Assembly (NCBI RefSeq): GCF_022539505.1 | Contig: NC_061508.1 | Coordinates: forward strand, 268,528,736-268,592,735 | Length of the DNA stretch: 64,000 bases | DNA from: Lolium rigidum | Lineage: Eukaryota > Streptophyta > Magnoliopsida > Poales > Poaceae | Direction: 5' to 3' | Part shown: positions 47,801 through 57,134 of the stretch, in pieces | Layout of the letters: every line of letters starts with the position of its first letter | Numbering within the stretch: position 1 is the stretch's first letter | The notes under the pieces: generated by a model | The model's database searches: none | What the model saw: the letters and a program-made list of their open reading frames with translations, nothing else | Told to the model about the DNA's origin: nothing | Translations under genes and position numbers: made by a program

Positions 47801-50800
47801 TTGCAATCTATAATAGCTCCACAAGTATTTAGAAAAGGTCTACCAAAAATGATAGGACAATAATCACTAGCAGCAGTAACCAAGTACCAAAAAGTCAGCA
47901 GGATATTTAATCTTACCGCATAAAACTTCCACATCTCGAACAATACCAATTGGAGAAATAGTTTCTCTATTAGCCAGCTGAATAACCACATCAATATCCT
48001 CAAGTTCACAAGAATCAATTTCGTGCATAATCTCCGTGTAAAGCTCATAAGGAATAGCACTAACACTTGCACCAATATCACATAATCCATAATAGCAATG
48101 ATCACCAATTTTAACGTATAGCATAGGAACACTAGCTTGTTTGGGTTTATTAGGATGTGAAACAATATTAGAAGCATCTTCACGAGAAAATAATATGACC
48201 ATCCTCCACATTTTCGATCACAAGATCTTTAACTATTGCAACGAAGAGTTCAACTTTTATTTGTTCTTCGAGTTCTAAAGGTTTCTTTTCACTTTTATGA
48301 ACCGCACTATTTATAACGAGTACTCCTTCATTTTAGCAGGGAAAGGAGTTTTTTCAATATAAGCTTCAGGAATAACATGATCAGCGAGTTTCAACTACAA
48401 CGCATTTATTAATAGATGAATCAATTTTATCTTTATAAGGTTCATGATACTTATCAAAATTCTTCTTTGGCAATTCATAATGAGAGGCAAAAGCTTTATA
48501 AAGATTTGCAGCAACTTGAGAATCAAGACCATATGTAGCACTCATATTACTGAAATTTATCAAGTATCCATAAAAGCTTCAATGCATTTATAATCATAAA
48601 TTATACCCGATTCCCTATCCTTGTCGTTCTCCCAACCTTCGGTATTTTCTTGGATCCGATCAAGAAGGTCCCTTTTAAACTCTTCTTTGTTGCGTGTAAA
48701 TGATCCGGAACAAGAAGTATCCAGCAAGGTCTTGTCTTGAAAAGAAAGTCTTGCATAGAAATTATCAATAATAACATTACCAGGAAGCTCATGAATGGGG
48801 CATTTGAGCATTAAAGACTTCAATCTCCCCCAAGCTTGGGCAATACTCTCTCCATCATGAGGCCAAAAATTATATATGCGATTCCGATCCTTGTGAATTT
48901 CACTTGGAGGATAGAACTTAGAATAAAACCGGGGCACAATATCATTCCATTCAAGAGAATCCCCATTATCCAGTAATTTATACCAATGCGCCGCCTTACC
49001 GGACAGCGATAAAGAGAATAGTTTCTTCCTCACTTCATCCATAGCAATACTTGCACACTTGAATAAACCGCATAATTCATGTAAGAACAATAAATGATCT
49101 CCAGGGTGGACAGTTCCATCCCCTTCATAGCGGTTATCCATAACACGTTCAATAATTTTCATAGGTATTTTATATGGTATCACTTCCTCACCTGGCGCCT
49201 CATCCACTACCGTTGCAGTAGTAGTAGATTTCCCAAATAGAAATTGAAGAGAAGATCTCTCCATAATGACTTATAGCAGCAGGCAGAAATAAAATCAGCA
49301 CAACAATAAAGGTTTTCCTTACCAATTCCACTTACCAATAGCGCTTCACTCCCCAGGCAACGGCGCCGTGAAAATAGTCTTGATGACCCACAAGTAAAGG
49401 GGGTGTATCGTAGTATTTTCGATAAGTAAGAATGTCGATCCCAACGAGGAGCAGAAGGTGTTGACAAGCAGTTTCGATGAAGGATTCACTGTAAATGCTC
49501 ACAGACAAGTATTCAGGGGGTTTTGATGTAACGAGCTTGAATAAAGTACGAGTAAGTAAAGTGCGAGGGTAACAATTGCAGCGAGTGGCCCAATCCTTTT
49601 TAGCACAAAGGACAAGCCGGTTTGTTTACTTATAATGACCAAACGTTCTCGAGGACACACGGGATTTTAGTCTAGTGCTTTCGCTACATACGGCTAAATA
49701 ATCTTCATTGTTATGATAAGTGTTGTGTGGGTGAACCTATGCTAATGTACCTCCCTTCCTAGGACTAATACATACTTGTGATTATACCCCTTGCAAGCAT
49801 CCGCAACTACAAGAAAGTAATTAAGAATAAATCTAACCACAGACCTTAAACTGCGAGATCCTGCGATCCCTCCCGCATCGATATACCAACGGGGGTTTAG
49901 GTTTCGTCACTCCGGCAACCCCGCAATTGGCAAACGAATACAAGATGCATTCCCCTAGGCCCATAAATGGTGAAGTGTCATGTAGTCGACGTTCACATGA
50001 CACCACTAGAAGAATAACACCACAACTTAAATATCATACCATTGAATATTACTCATCCATAGTTCACTACTAACATTTAGACTTCACCCATGTCCTCAAG
50101 AACTAAACGAACTACTCACGAGACATCATATGGAACATGATCAGAGGTGATATGATGATGAATAACAATCTGAACATAAACTTGGTTCAATGGTTTCACT
50201 CAATAGCATCAACAACAAGTAGGAATAGATACCGGGAGAGTTTCCCCTATCAAACAATCAAGATCAAACCCAAATTGCTACGGCGGTGACGAGGTGCTGC
50301 GGAGGAGATGGCGGTGATGATGGTGGAGATGATGATGATGGTGATGGAGATGATGTCCAGCTCGATGACGGTGACGATGGCGTCGATTTCCCCCTCCCGG
50401 AGGGAATTTCCCCGGCGGATTCCTGCCCGCCGGAGAGCTCTTTTCTCTCCGGTGTTCTCCGCCCCGTAGAGGCGGTCAGTAACTCTTCGCGAGGTACCCT
50501 CTCGTGGCTTAGGTCTTCGGGACGAAGGGTTTCGCGAAGAAAAGGAGGCGAAAGGGGCTGTGGGGCCCCCACACCACATGGTGGCGCGGCCGAGCCATGG
50601 GCCGCGCCGCCCTATGGTGTGGGCCCACCCCGGGTCCAGCTGGCTCCTCCTTCCGGCTTCCTTCGTCATCTTGAAAAATAGGATTTTTGGTATAATTTCC
50701 TTCCACAGCTTGATCTTCCGAAATATTGCGTTCGACGGTGCTTTTTCCAGCGAGAATCTCGGCTCCGGTGCTTGATCCTCCAATAATGATGAAACATGCA

Positions 50801-51406
50801 AAATAGATGAAATAACATAAGTATTGTGTCCCAATATGAAATATATCAATGAATAACAGCAAATTATGATATAAAATAGTGATGCAAATTGGACGTATCA
50901 ATCATCCAAGTAGTTAGTCCATGGGTAGGGCAATTCTTTACCAAAGATTTCATTCTCTCCCATGCTTGGGCAACATGTTCATTATCCAATTGCTTAAAAT
51001 TCATAATGCTACTTCTCAAAGATATAATTTTAGCAGGAGGATAATATTTTCCAATAAAAGCATCTTTACATTTAGTCCATGAATCAATACTATTTTTAGG
51101 CAAAGATAGCAACCAATCTTTAGCTCTTCCTCTTAAGGAGAAAGGAAACAATTTCAGTTTTATAATATCCCCATCTATATCCTTATACTTTTGCATTTCA
51201 CAAAGTTCAACAAAATTATTAAGATGGGCAGCAACATCATCAGTACTAACACCGGAAAATTGCTCTCTCATAACAAGATTTAGTAAAGCCGGTTTAATTT
51301 CATAAAATTCTGTTGTAGTAGCAGGTGGAGCAATAGGAGTGCATATGAAATCATTATTATTTGTGCTAGTGAAGTCACACAACTTAGTGTTCTCAGGAGT
51401 ATTCAT
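38843..51406 (-). CDS. gag-protease of element 1, interrupted by element 2
   Basis: The frame starts at ATG 51406 (MNTPENTK), runs to the insertion at 50901, and resumes at 40444 to a stop at 38843. Removing element 2 and one ATCAT copy would leave 2103 nt with continuous frame. Gag features in the first half include [13 protein letters not shown] and [18 protein letters not shown]. The second half has an Asn-rich stretch, a coiled-coil-like part, and an aspartic protease with [11 protein letters not shown] as active site and a downstream [10 protein letters not shown]. No RT, RNase H or integrase follows. I see no CCHC zinc knuckle. Apart from the insertion no stop or shift is visible, so element 1 was probably functional for these proteins when element 2 landed. 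Confidence 0.85.
40445..41959 (-). repeat. 3' LTR of element 2
   Basis: This 1515-bp LTR copy abuts the purine tract. In minus reading it starts TGATACGTCCAATTTGC and ends CTTGTGGGTCATCA. It contains a GAT/GAG-rich simple stretch at 41349-41420. It differs from the 1520-bp partner by scattered substitutions and short indels (for example GTACCGCCC against GTACCTCCC). Confidence 0.92.
41960..41996 (-). promoter_or_regulatory. Polypurine tract and hairpin of element 2
   Basis: In minus reading AAGCTTGGGGGAGT (41973-41960) directly precedes the 3' LTR. A TCGCTT/AAGCGA stem (41979-41984 with 41991-41996) lies just upstream. The arrangement is the same as in element 1. Confidence 0.8.
41997..43749 (-). 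other. Non-coding 3' internal region of element 2
   Basis: No credible frame is present. A degenerate direct repeat lies at 42600-42860: AACCATGGCTAACCGAATCC and AGCCATGGCTAACCGAATCC, each followed by a 'CCATGGAGGAGTG'-like phrase about 60 bp on. A second purine-tract-like copy (ACTCCCCCAAGCTTGG) is at about 43700-43715, just below the end of the extra ORF. Confidence 0.65.
43750..44217 (-). CDS. Extra ORF of element 2, coiled-coil protein
   Basis: A minus-strand frame opens at [15 protein letters not shown], with the ATG near 44205-44203 (GCACCATGGCC context), and ends at 43750, about 150 aa. It begins Lys/Glu/Gln-rich. In the middle it has a leucine-spaced stretch ([20 protein letters not shown]) that predicts a coiled coil, then a second one ([17 protein letters not shown]). 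There is no membrane segment, so it is not an envelope-like protein, although it occupies the position of the env-like gene in Athila elements. An LTR-like promoter lies directly upstream. The function is unknown. Confidence 0.6.
   Translation of the reverse strand, partial: SRSTMASNNKGKGLSEEEVKRVPSRQEQQAGGSKKILVGSVDTRRSFSHNLQGPLPPALSLDSFPVLEEALRTTDEFCDQYRALRREVEILQEENCRLQRILEYHSIHIRRSSSPTSDNNEYLRVLVQNCQAEKLKLKELVEKLIRKSSSPQPKE
44218..44530 (-). promoter_or_regulatory. LTR-like internal promoter ahead of the extra ORF
   Basis: In minus reading the segment has a GC-rich block (GGCCGGCGCGGCCTGGCC and GCGCCGCCCTATGG), then CGACTCTGG, GTCGCGAAAA and a GCTATATAATCC box at about 44305-44294, roughly 90 bp upstream of the ATG. 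The LTRs of element 1 have the same order: a GGCCGCGCCGCC block, CGACTCTG, CTATATAATCC. The similarity suggests an LTR promoter fragment inside element 2. Confidence 0.5.
44544..49264 (-). pseudogene. gag-pol of element 2, broken by frameshifts
   Basis: Gag is 49264-48560 ([40 protein letters not shown]). The protease in frame 48211-47867 has [12 protein letters not shown] and shifts frame near 47880 into [21 protein letters not shown] starts near [19 protein letters not shown], shifts again near 47118, and continues in 47120-45987 with [25 protein letters not shown] and catalytic FMDD. RNase H follows with [25 protein letters not shown] and [10 protein letters not shown]. Integrase (46012-44978) has the HHCC finger ([11 protein letters not shown]...CDECQR), [22 protein letters not shown] and the downstream Glu in [12 protein letters not shown]. 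It ends with a C-terminal part in a shifted frame (44945-44544, [18 protein letters not shown]). No chromodomain is seen. At least four frame breaks exist. Confidence 0.9.
49351..49368 (-). promoter_or_regulatory. Degenerate tRNA-Asp-type primer-binding site of element 2
   Basis: In minus reading CGGCGCCGTTGCCTGGGG lies 12 bases after the 5' LTR. It matches the complement of the plant tRNA-Asp 3' end except for the first base and one extra T. Copying from such a primer would be impaired, or the changes arose after insertion. Confidence 0.7.
49381..50900 (-). repeat. 5' LTR of element 2
   Basis: This is the 1520-bp copy flanking the primer-binding site. The end sequences are identical to the 3' copy and it is followed by the ATCAT duplication. 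The GAT/GAG-rich simple stretch recurs at 50290-50360. Confidence 0.92.
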
Positions 51407-51574
51407 TTTAACAGTAATAAAGCAAACCGAATTAAATAAAGTAAAACAAGTAACGAATTTTTTTGTGTTTTTGATATAAAGAAAGCAAACAAGACAAAAA
51501 ATAAAATAAAGCAAGACAATAAACAAAGTAAAGAGATTGGGTGTGAGAGACTCCCCTTGCAGCGTGTCTTGATC

Positions 51575-51592
51575 TCCCCGGCAACGGCGCCA
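51575..51592 (-). promoter_or_regulatory. Perfect tRNA-Asp primer-binding site of element 1
   Basis: In plus reading TCCCCGGCAACGGCGCCA, 11 bases from the 5' LTR edge, equals the known 3' end (with CCA) of plant tRNA-Asp. The minus strand is therefore a full 18-base primer-binding site. Confidence 0.85.
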
Positions 51593-51603
51593 AAAAAAGT
51601 AGC

Positions 51604-53258
51604 TGCTGGCGTGTAGGGAGTTAGAAATCCCTGGGGTGTAAAACGCCAGTGGTAGCTCCTTGTGGCGGTAAAGCACATGTCCGTTGGGAACCCCAAGAGG
51701 AAGGTATGATGAGCACAGCAGCAAGTTTTCCCTCAGTAAGAAACCAAGGTTTATCGAACCAGTAGGAGATGAAGGCCATGTGAAGGTTGTTGGTGAAGGA
51801 GTGTAGTGCGGCACAACACCAGTGATTCCGGCGCCAACGTGGAACCTGCACAACACAATCAAACTACTTTGCCCCAACTTAACAGTGAGGTTGTCAATCT
51901 CACCGGCTTGCTGAAAACAAAGGATTAAACGTATGGTGTGGAGAATTATGTCTGCTTGCAGAAAACAAAAGAGAATAATGATTGCAGTAGGTTGTATTTC
52001 AGATGTAAAAGAATGGACCGGGGTCCACAGTTCACTAGTGGTGTCTCTCCAATAAGATAAATAGCACGTTGGGTGAACAAATTACGGTTGGGCAATTGAC
52101 AAATAGAGAGGGCATAACAATGCACATACATATCATGATGACTACTATGAGATTTACTTAGGGCATTACGACAAAGAACATAGACCGCCATCCAAGCATG
52201 CATCTATGCCTAAAAAGTCCACCTTCGGGTTAGAATCCGCACCCCTTCCAGTATTAAGTTGCAAACAACAGACAATTGCATTAAGTACTGTGCGTAATGT
52301 AAACAATACAAATATCCTTAGACAAAGCATTGATGATTTATCTCTAGTGGCAACAACACATCCACAACCTTAGGGGTTGCTGTCACTCCCCAGCATTCAA
52401 TGGAGACATGAACCCACTATCGAGCATAAATACTCCTCTTGGAGTCACAAGTATCAACTTGGCCAGAGCCTCTACTAGCAACGGAGAGCATGCAAGATCA
52501 TAAACAACACATATATGATAGATCAATAATCAACTTGACATAGTATTCCATATTCATCGGATCCCAATAAACACAACATGTAGCATTACAAATAGATGAT
52601 CTTGATCATGATAGGCAGCTCACAAGATCTAAACATGATAGCACAAGAGGAGAAGACAACCATCTAGCTACTGCTATGGACCCATAATCCAAGGATGAAC
52701 TACTCAAGCATCAGTCCGGAGGCGGGCATGGTGATGTAGAGCCCTCCGGTGATGATTCCCCTCTCCGGCAGGGTGCCGGAGGCGATCTTCTGAACCCCCC
52801 GAGGTAGGGTTGACGGCGGCAGCGTCTCTGGAACTATTCTCGTATCGTGGCTCTCGGTGATAGGGTTTTCGCGACGGAAGGATTATATAGGCGAAGGGGC
52901 AGAGTCGGGGGACGCTCGAGGGGCCCACCCCATATGGCGGTGCGGCCAGGGGTGGGGCCGCGCCCCCCTATGGTGTGGCCGCCTCGTGGTCCCTCTTCGT
53001 CTCCTCTTCGTTGTTCTGGAAGACTCCGTGGAAAATAAGACCGTGGGCTTTTGTTTCGTCCAATTCCGAGAATATTTCCTGTGTAGAATTTCTGAAACCA
53101 AAAACAGCAGAAAACAAGAACTGGCACTGCGGCATCTTGTTAATAGGTTAGTCCCGGAAAATGCATAAAAATGATATAAAGTATGAATAAAACATGTAGG
53201 TATTGTCATAAAACAAGCATGAAACATAAGAAATTATAGATACGTTGGAGACGTATCA
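51604..53258 (-). repeat. 5' LTR of element 1
   Basis: This 1655-bp copy has a TATATAATCC box at about 52890 and the same TG...CA ends as the partner. It is bordered by CGGCT. It overlaps open frames that are only LTR shadows. Confidence 0.92.
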
Positions 53259-54173
53259 CGGCTCCACGCGGCAAGAGGTTGGAACACTGTGTTTTTTGCT
53301 TAACGAGGAGAAACGTCGGATGAGCTTCTCCAAATCCTTCACAGCGAGATCCTTGGATAGGCGATCAACATCTTCCTCGCCAGCATACATCCAAAGGGGT
53401 TTTTTGCAAGCCTGTAGGGGCTGCACCCTGATCCTAAGGAAATAAGCGGTAATCTGAACACATGTCAGTTCTTTACCGCGGGTGTTCTGCAGCTCGTGGA
53501 TGCGCTTCATCAGAGCATCCGTAGCTGTCTTTTCTTCGTCAGTAGCCTCGGCGTCCCATGATCGGCGCCTGAGGATTTTTGCGGCACCATCGAAAGGTGC
53601 GATGTTGTATTCTTGGGAGTCATTGTATTCCTCTTGGACGTACAACCATCTCCTACGCCACCCTTGGACGAAGTCAGGGTATTTGACGTCGAAGTAGTCA
53701 ACTTCGGGACGGACGCAGATAACAACGCTGCCCACATTGTAGGTGACATTGCGGGAGCTGTTGCGACGGAGGTAAAAAATGTGTTTCCACAGGCCCCAAT
53801 GAGGATGGGTCCCGAGAAAGCACTCACACAAGGTGATGAAAATCGAGATGTGGAGGATGGAGTTAGGGGTCAGCTGATGTAGCTGAATCCCATAAACAAA
53901 GAGAAGTCCACGAAGGAACTCGTGGATAGGGTTGGAAAGGCCGCGAATGAGATGGTCGATGAAAGTTACCCGATATCCAATCCGCGGTGTCGGAAAACTT
54001 TCGTCGCCAGGAAAGATCAGCGCGTCTTCCTTCTTCAGCAGCCCCAGTTTCTTGAGGGTCTTCTGGTCCTGGTTGGAGATCTTAGATCTCTCCCACCCAG
54101 AGATCTCCATCTCCTCCGCTGGCGTGTTGGTCCCTGGAGCGGTGTGCTTGGTGAGCTTCGTACGCGGTGGCAT

Positions 54174-55244
54174 CAAGGCAAGCGTTGGGGGAGAATGGAG
54201 ATGAGCGGAAGCGTAAGGAGCTGGAGGATGGCAATGGAGATTTTGGAGAGAGAAGAGAAAGGTGAGCGGCGCAGCAAAGGGGAAGAAGGAGGACGAAGGA
54301 GGAAATTTATAGCAAGCCACGAATTCGTTGCGCCGTTGGATGAAAAGAAAATGGATCTGGCACCCTACACGTATCAACAAGGGTATAATCATCTTTTCAC
54401 TATGAAGTTACTGGACAGGCGTTACAGCGCGCGTGCTAGAAATTACGGAAGACGTGTGTCCCCCACTTGCACGACGTGTCAACGACGTAGGATTTTGGAC
54501 CCACAGATCAGAGAAGTGACAGGGTTCGCGCCTTTCCAATACAAAGGTCATGGCCCTCGTCAACATTGACGTCGCCATAAGAACATTGCGACTGGTTTCC
54601 TTGAAAATAGCAACAGGAAAATGTCGATGACCTAAATAAAATAACATCGAGAGCTTTTTGGCCAAATACAAGTATTTGTCCAAATGCTCGGGGGCTACTC
54701 TTATCAGAAGTTTTTACTTTTGATAAGAGGATAATGTGCAGACCAGGTATATAAGGTTGTTCTCGTTCGAAGAAGACAATATTTGAGCCTACAGCCAAGT
54801 ATAAATACTCGATTGTAGCCTCGGGGGGCTACCCCATCAGGAGCGCTGGTCGCGCACCCGATGAAAAAGAAAAATATGGGAAGTTGACAATATAATGACA
54901 AGGCAGCAAAAAGTTGAGCCTACAACCAAGTACAAGCACTTGGCTGTAGCCTCGGGGGTTACTCCCTGGTCGCGCACCCGATGAAATATGAGGAGTAATT
55001 TTGTACATTTTGGAGTTAAAATATAACTCCTCATGTACTCCCATCGGGAGGTCAAGATGATTAAGTCAATATATAACTCGAGTAAATATGCCATTCCAGC
55101 AGCCGAAAAAGGCACTCGACAAAATATTCTCAGAGCGTGTCCGCCGCGAAAATATCTCTGAATGCCGTAATATTTTACGAAGGTAAGTCCCGGGATCAGT
55201 CCTGTGTGGCGTGGTATCGCACCTGAATGCGCTCTGCTAATTTT
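54174..55244 (-). promoter_or_regulatory. Upstream region of the PF04195-type gene, with tandem repeats
   Basis: A TATAAATTTCC box at about 54314-54304 (minus) lies roughly 135 bp before the ATG. Farther upstream are two direct copies, about 130 bp apart, of a block containing GAGCCTACARCCAAGTA, TGTAGCCTCGGGGG and GGTCGCGCACCCGATGAAA (54764-54866 and 54913-54987). A weaker third copy is near 54660. Such repeated leader blocks are common in grass Ty3-type elements. No gene is seen in this stretch. Confidence 0.55.
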
Positions 55245-56997
55245 TGATGGGATTTGTAGCATAGAAAACAAAAAAATTCCTACTGCAAGAACGAATAACA
55301 AGCCAATATCCAATCTAGAAGATGGTAGCAACGAGAAGATCATGAGACTAACCCTCGAAGATTTCCAAAGCCTACGAGATTAGATCTCGTTGTTGTTGTA
55401 GTCGATCACTTACCGCTTTCGAAAGCGCGTAGAAGATCTTGACGGTGCCACAGTCGGGCAGCACCTCCGTACTCGGTCACACGTTCGGTGTTGATGACGA
55501 CGTCCTTCTCCCCGTTCCAGCGGGCAGCGGAAGTAGTAGATCCTCCTCAGAATCCCGACAGCACGACGGCGTGGTGGCGGTGGTGGTGGAGAACTCTGGC
55601 AGGGCTTCGCCTAAGCGATACTAGAGGTGTATGAGGAGGAGGGGCAGCTAGGGTTTGGGAGAGAGAGGGGGGCTAGGGCGCCGACCATGGGAGCCCTAGG
55701 TGGTGCGGCCAAGGCTTGGGCTGCCCCTCCCTCTCCTCCTCATTATATAGGTGGAACCCCAAGGGTTTGCCCAAAGTCTTCGAATAAGACCCCAATTCAA
55801 AAACTGCCTTTTGGACGAAACCTAGAGGGACATGGACTCTCCCCTTCCCCCTTTCTTTGGCCGGCCAAGGAGGTGGAGTCCTCCATGGATTCCACCCTCC
55901 CACTTGGTTGGCTGGTTGGGTTTGGTGGAGTCCAACCGGGACTCCACCTTCCATGGTGATTTCATCCGGAAGGTTCTAGAACATTCTAGCGCCTTCCATA
56001 AATGCACCGGATCATTTCCAAACTTGGAAAGTGACTTCCTATATATGAATCTTATTCTCCGGACCATTCCGGACCTCCTCATGATGTCCTGGATCCCATC
56101 CGAGACTCCGAACAAAACTTCGAACTCCATTCCATATTCCATATCTACTTAAAACGACATCAAACCTTAAGTGTGTCACCCTACGGTTCGTGAACTATGT
56201 AGACATGGTTGAGACTTCTCTCCGACCAATAACCAATAGCGGGATCTGGAGATCCATAATGGCTCCCACATATTCAATGATAACTTAGTGATCGATTGAA
56301 CCATTTACATACGATACCGATTCCCTTTGTCTCGCGATATTTTACTTGTCCGAGGTTTGATCATCGGTATCTCTATACCTCATTCAACCCCGTCTCCGAC
56401 AAGTACTCTTTACTCGTACCGTGGCATATCATCTCTTGTGAACTTATTCACATGCTTGCAAGCTAATCAGACGACATTCCACCGAGAGGGCCCAGAGTAT
56501 ATCTATCCGTCATCGGGATGGACAAATCCCACTCTTGATCCATATGCCTCAACTCATACTTAATCCCACCTTTATAACCACCCATTTACGCAGTGGAGTT
56601 TGATGTAATCAAAGTACCCTTCCGGTATAAGTGATTTACATGATCTCATGGTCGAAGGACTAGGTAACTATGTATCGGAAGCTTATAGCAAGTTGAACTT
56701 AATGACTTGATCTTATGCTATGCTTATATGGGTGTGTGTCCATTATATCATTCATCTAATGACATAACCTTGTTATTAATAACATCCAATGTTCATGATC
56801 ACGAAACCATGATCATCTATTAATCAACAAGCTAGTTATACAAGAGGCTTACTAGGGACTCCTTGTTGTTTACATAACACACATGTATCAATGTTTCGGT
56901 TAATACAATTATAGCATGGTATGCAAACATTTATCATAAACACAAAGATATATTATAATAACCATTTTATTATTGCTTCTTGGGCATATCTTCAACA
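55245..56997 (-). repeat. 3' LTR of the copia element
   Basis: At 1753 bp it is the full-length copy. A TATATAATG box lies at about 55750-55741 (minus). It includes a 329-bp part at about 55940-56260 that is missing from the other copy. Confidence 0.88.
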
Positions 56998-57053
56998 GTC
57001 TCCCACTTGCACTAGAGTCAATAATCTAGTTTACATTTGTAAAGATCTTTGTG

Positions 57054-57134
57054 TTTATCATGTTTTGCTTACGGGAGAGGTTTATCATGTTTTGCTTACG
57101 GGAGAGGTTTATCATGTTTTGCTTACGGGAGAGG
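57054..57134 (-). repeat. 27-bp tandem repeat, three copies
   Basis: TTTATCATGTTTTGCTTACG plus GGAGAGG occurs three times in perfect tandem. It covers the end of the copia RNase H coding remnant and its following sequence. The copies are identical, so the expansion is recent compared with the decay around it. Confidence 0.95.

Larger units (their letters stand above)
40445..50900 (-). mobile_element. Element 2: Athila-lineage Ty3/gypsy retrotransposon nested in element 1
   Basis: The LTRs are 40445-41959 and 49381-50900, ending TGATGACCC...GACGTATCA in plus reading. They are flanked by ATCAT at 40440-40444 and 50901-50905. The order on the minus strand is PBS, gag, protease, RT, RNase H, integrase, then a long 3' region with an extra ORF. 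Integrase motif GNISRRNEM, the tRNA-Asp-type PBS and the long 3' region point to the Athila lineage. The coding region has several frameshifts, so the copy is not autonomous now. Confidence 0.92.
34556..53258 (-). mobile_element. Element 1: gag-protease-only Ty3/gypsy retrotransposon, with element 2 nested inside
   Basis: The LTRs are 34556-36209 and 51604-53258 (TG...CA in plus reading). They are flanked by CGGCT at 34551-34555 and 53259-53263. The minus orientation is set by the PBS next to 51604, the purine tract next to 36209, and the gag frame. Without the 10.5-kb insertion the element is about 8.2 kb. It codes for gag and protease but has no reverse transcriptase or integrase. It must therefore depend on another element, as other non-autonomous Triticeae families do. 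Confidence 0.92.
33054..54173 (-). pseudogene. Transposase_28 (PF04195)-type retroelement accessory gene, split by element 1
   Basis: Exon 1 starts at ATG 54173 (MPPRTKLTK). It encodes a region matching the plant 'putative gypsy type transposon' family, with SFPTPRIGYRVTFIDHLIRG, LTPNSILHISIFITLCECF and LGTHPHWGLWKHIFYLR. It is cut at 53259 by element 1 and resumes at 34555. Further exons lie about 34428-34094 (acidic, Ser-rich with KNKRKR), 34023-33781, 33679-33609, 33517-33297 (strong coiled coil, AEKRAEELTLKLEQSEQ) and 33240-33054 (LLDTLSILELHGDLARTNI...AFTRLFPHFFPK, stop). Donors GTAAGT are seen at 34093, 33780 and 33296. The protein's function is unknown. It is encoded by grass Ty3-type elements, and nothing here shows a host role. 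The 18.7-kb insertion makes expression of an intact product unlikely. Confidence 0.65.

Noticed and set aside
50864..51877. 337-aa minus-strand frame starting MGQSSLIV
   Set aside because: It begins within the 5' LTR of element 1 and ends in element 2. Only the part from ATG 51406 to 50901 is gag.
55439..55624. 61-codon ORF repeated at 62232-62417 as a conserved small gene
   Set aside because: Both copies lie in the two LTRs of the copia element, so the identity reflects LTR duplication.
57054..57134. Short direct repeats as a possible CRISPR-like array
   Set aside because: Units are contiguous without spacers and lie in a plant retrotransposon. This is simple tandem duplication.
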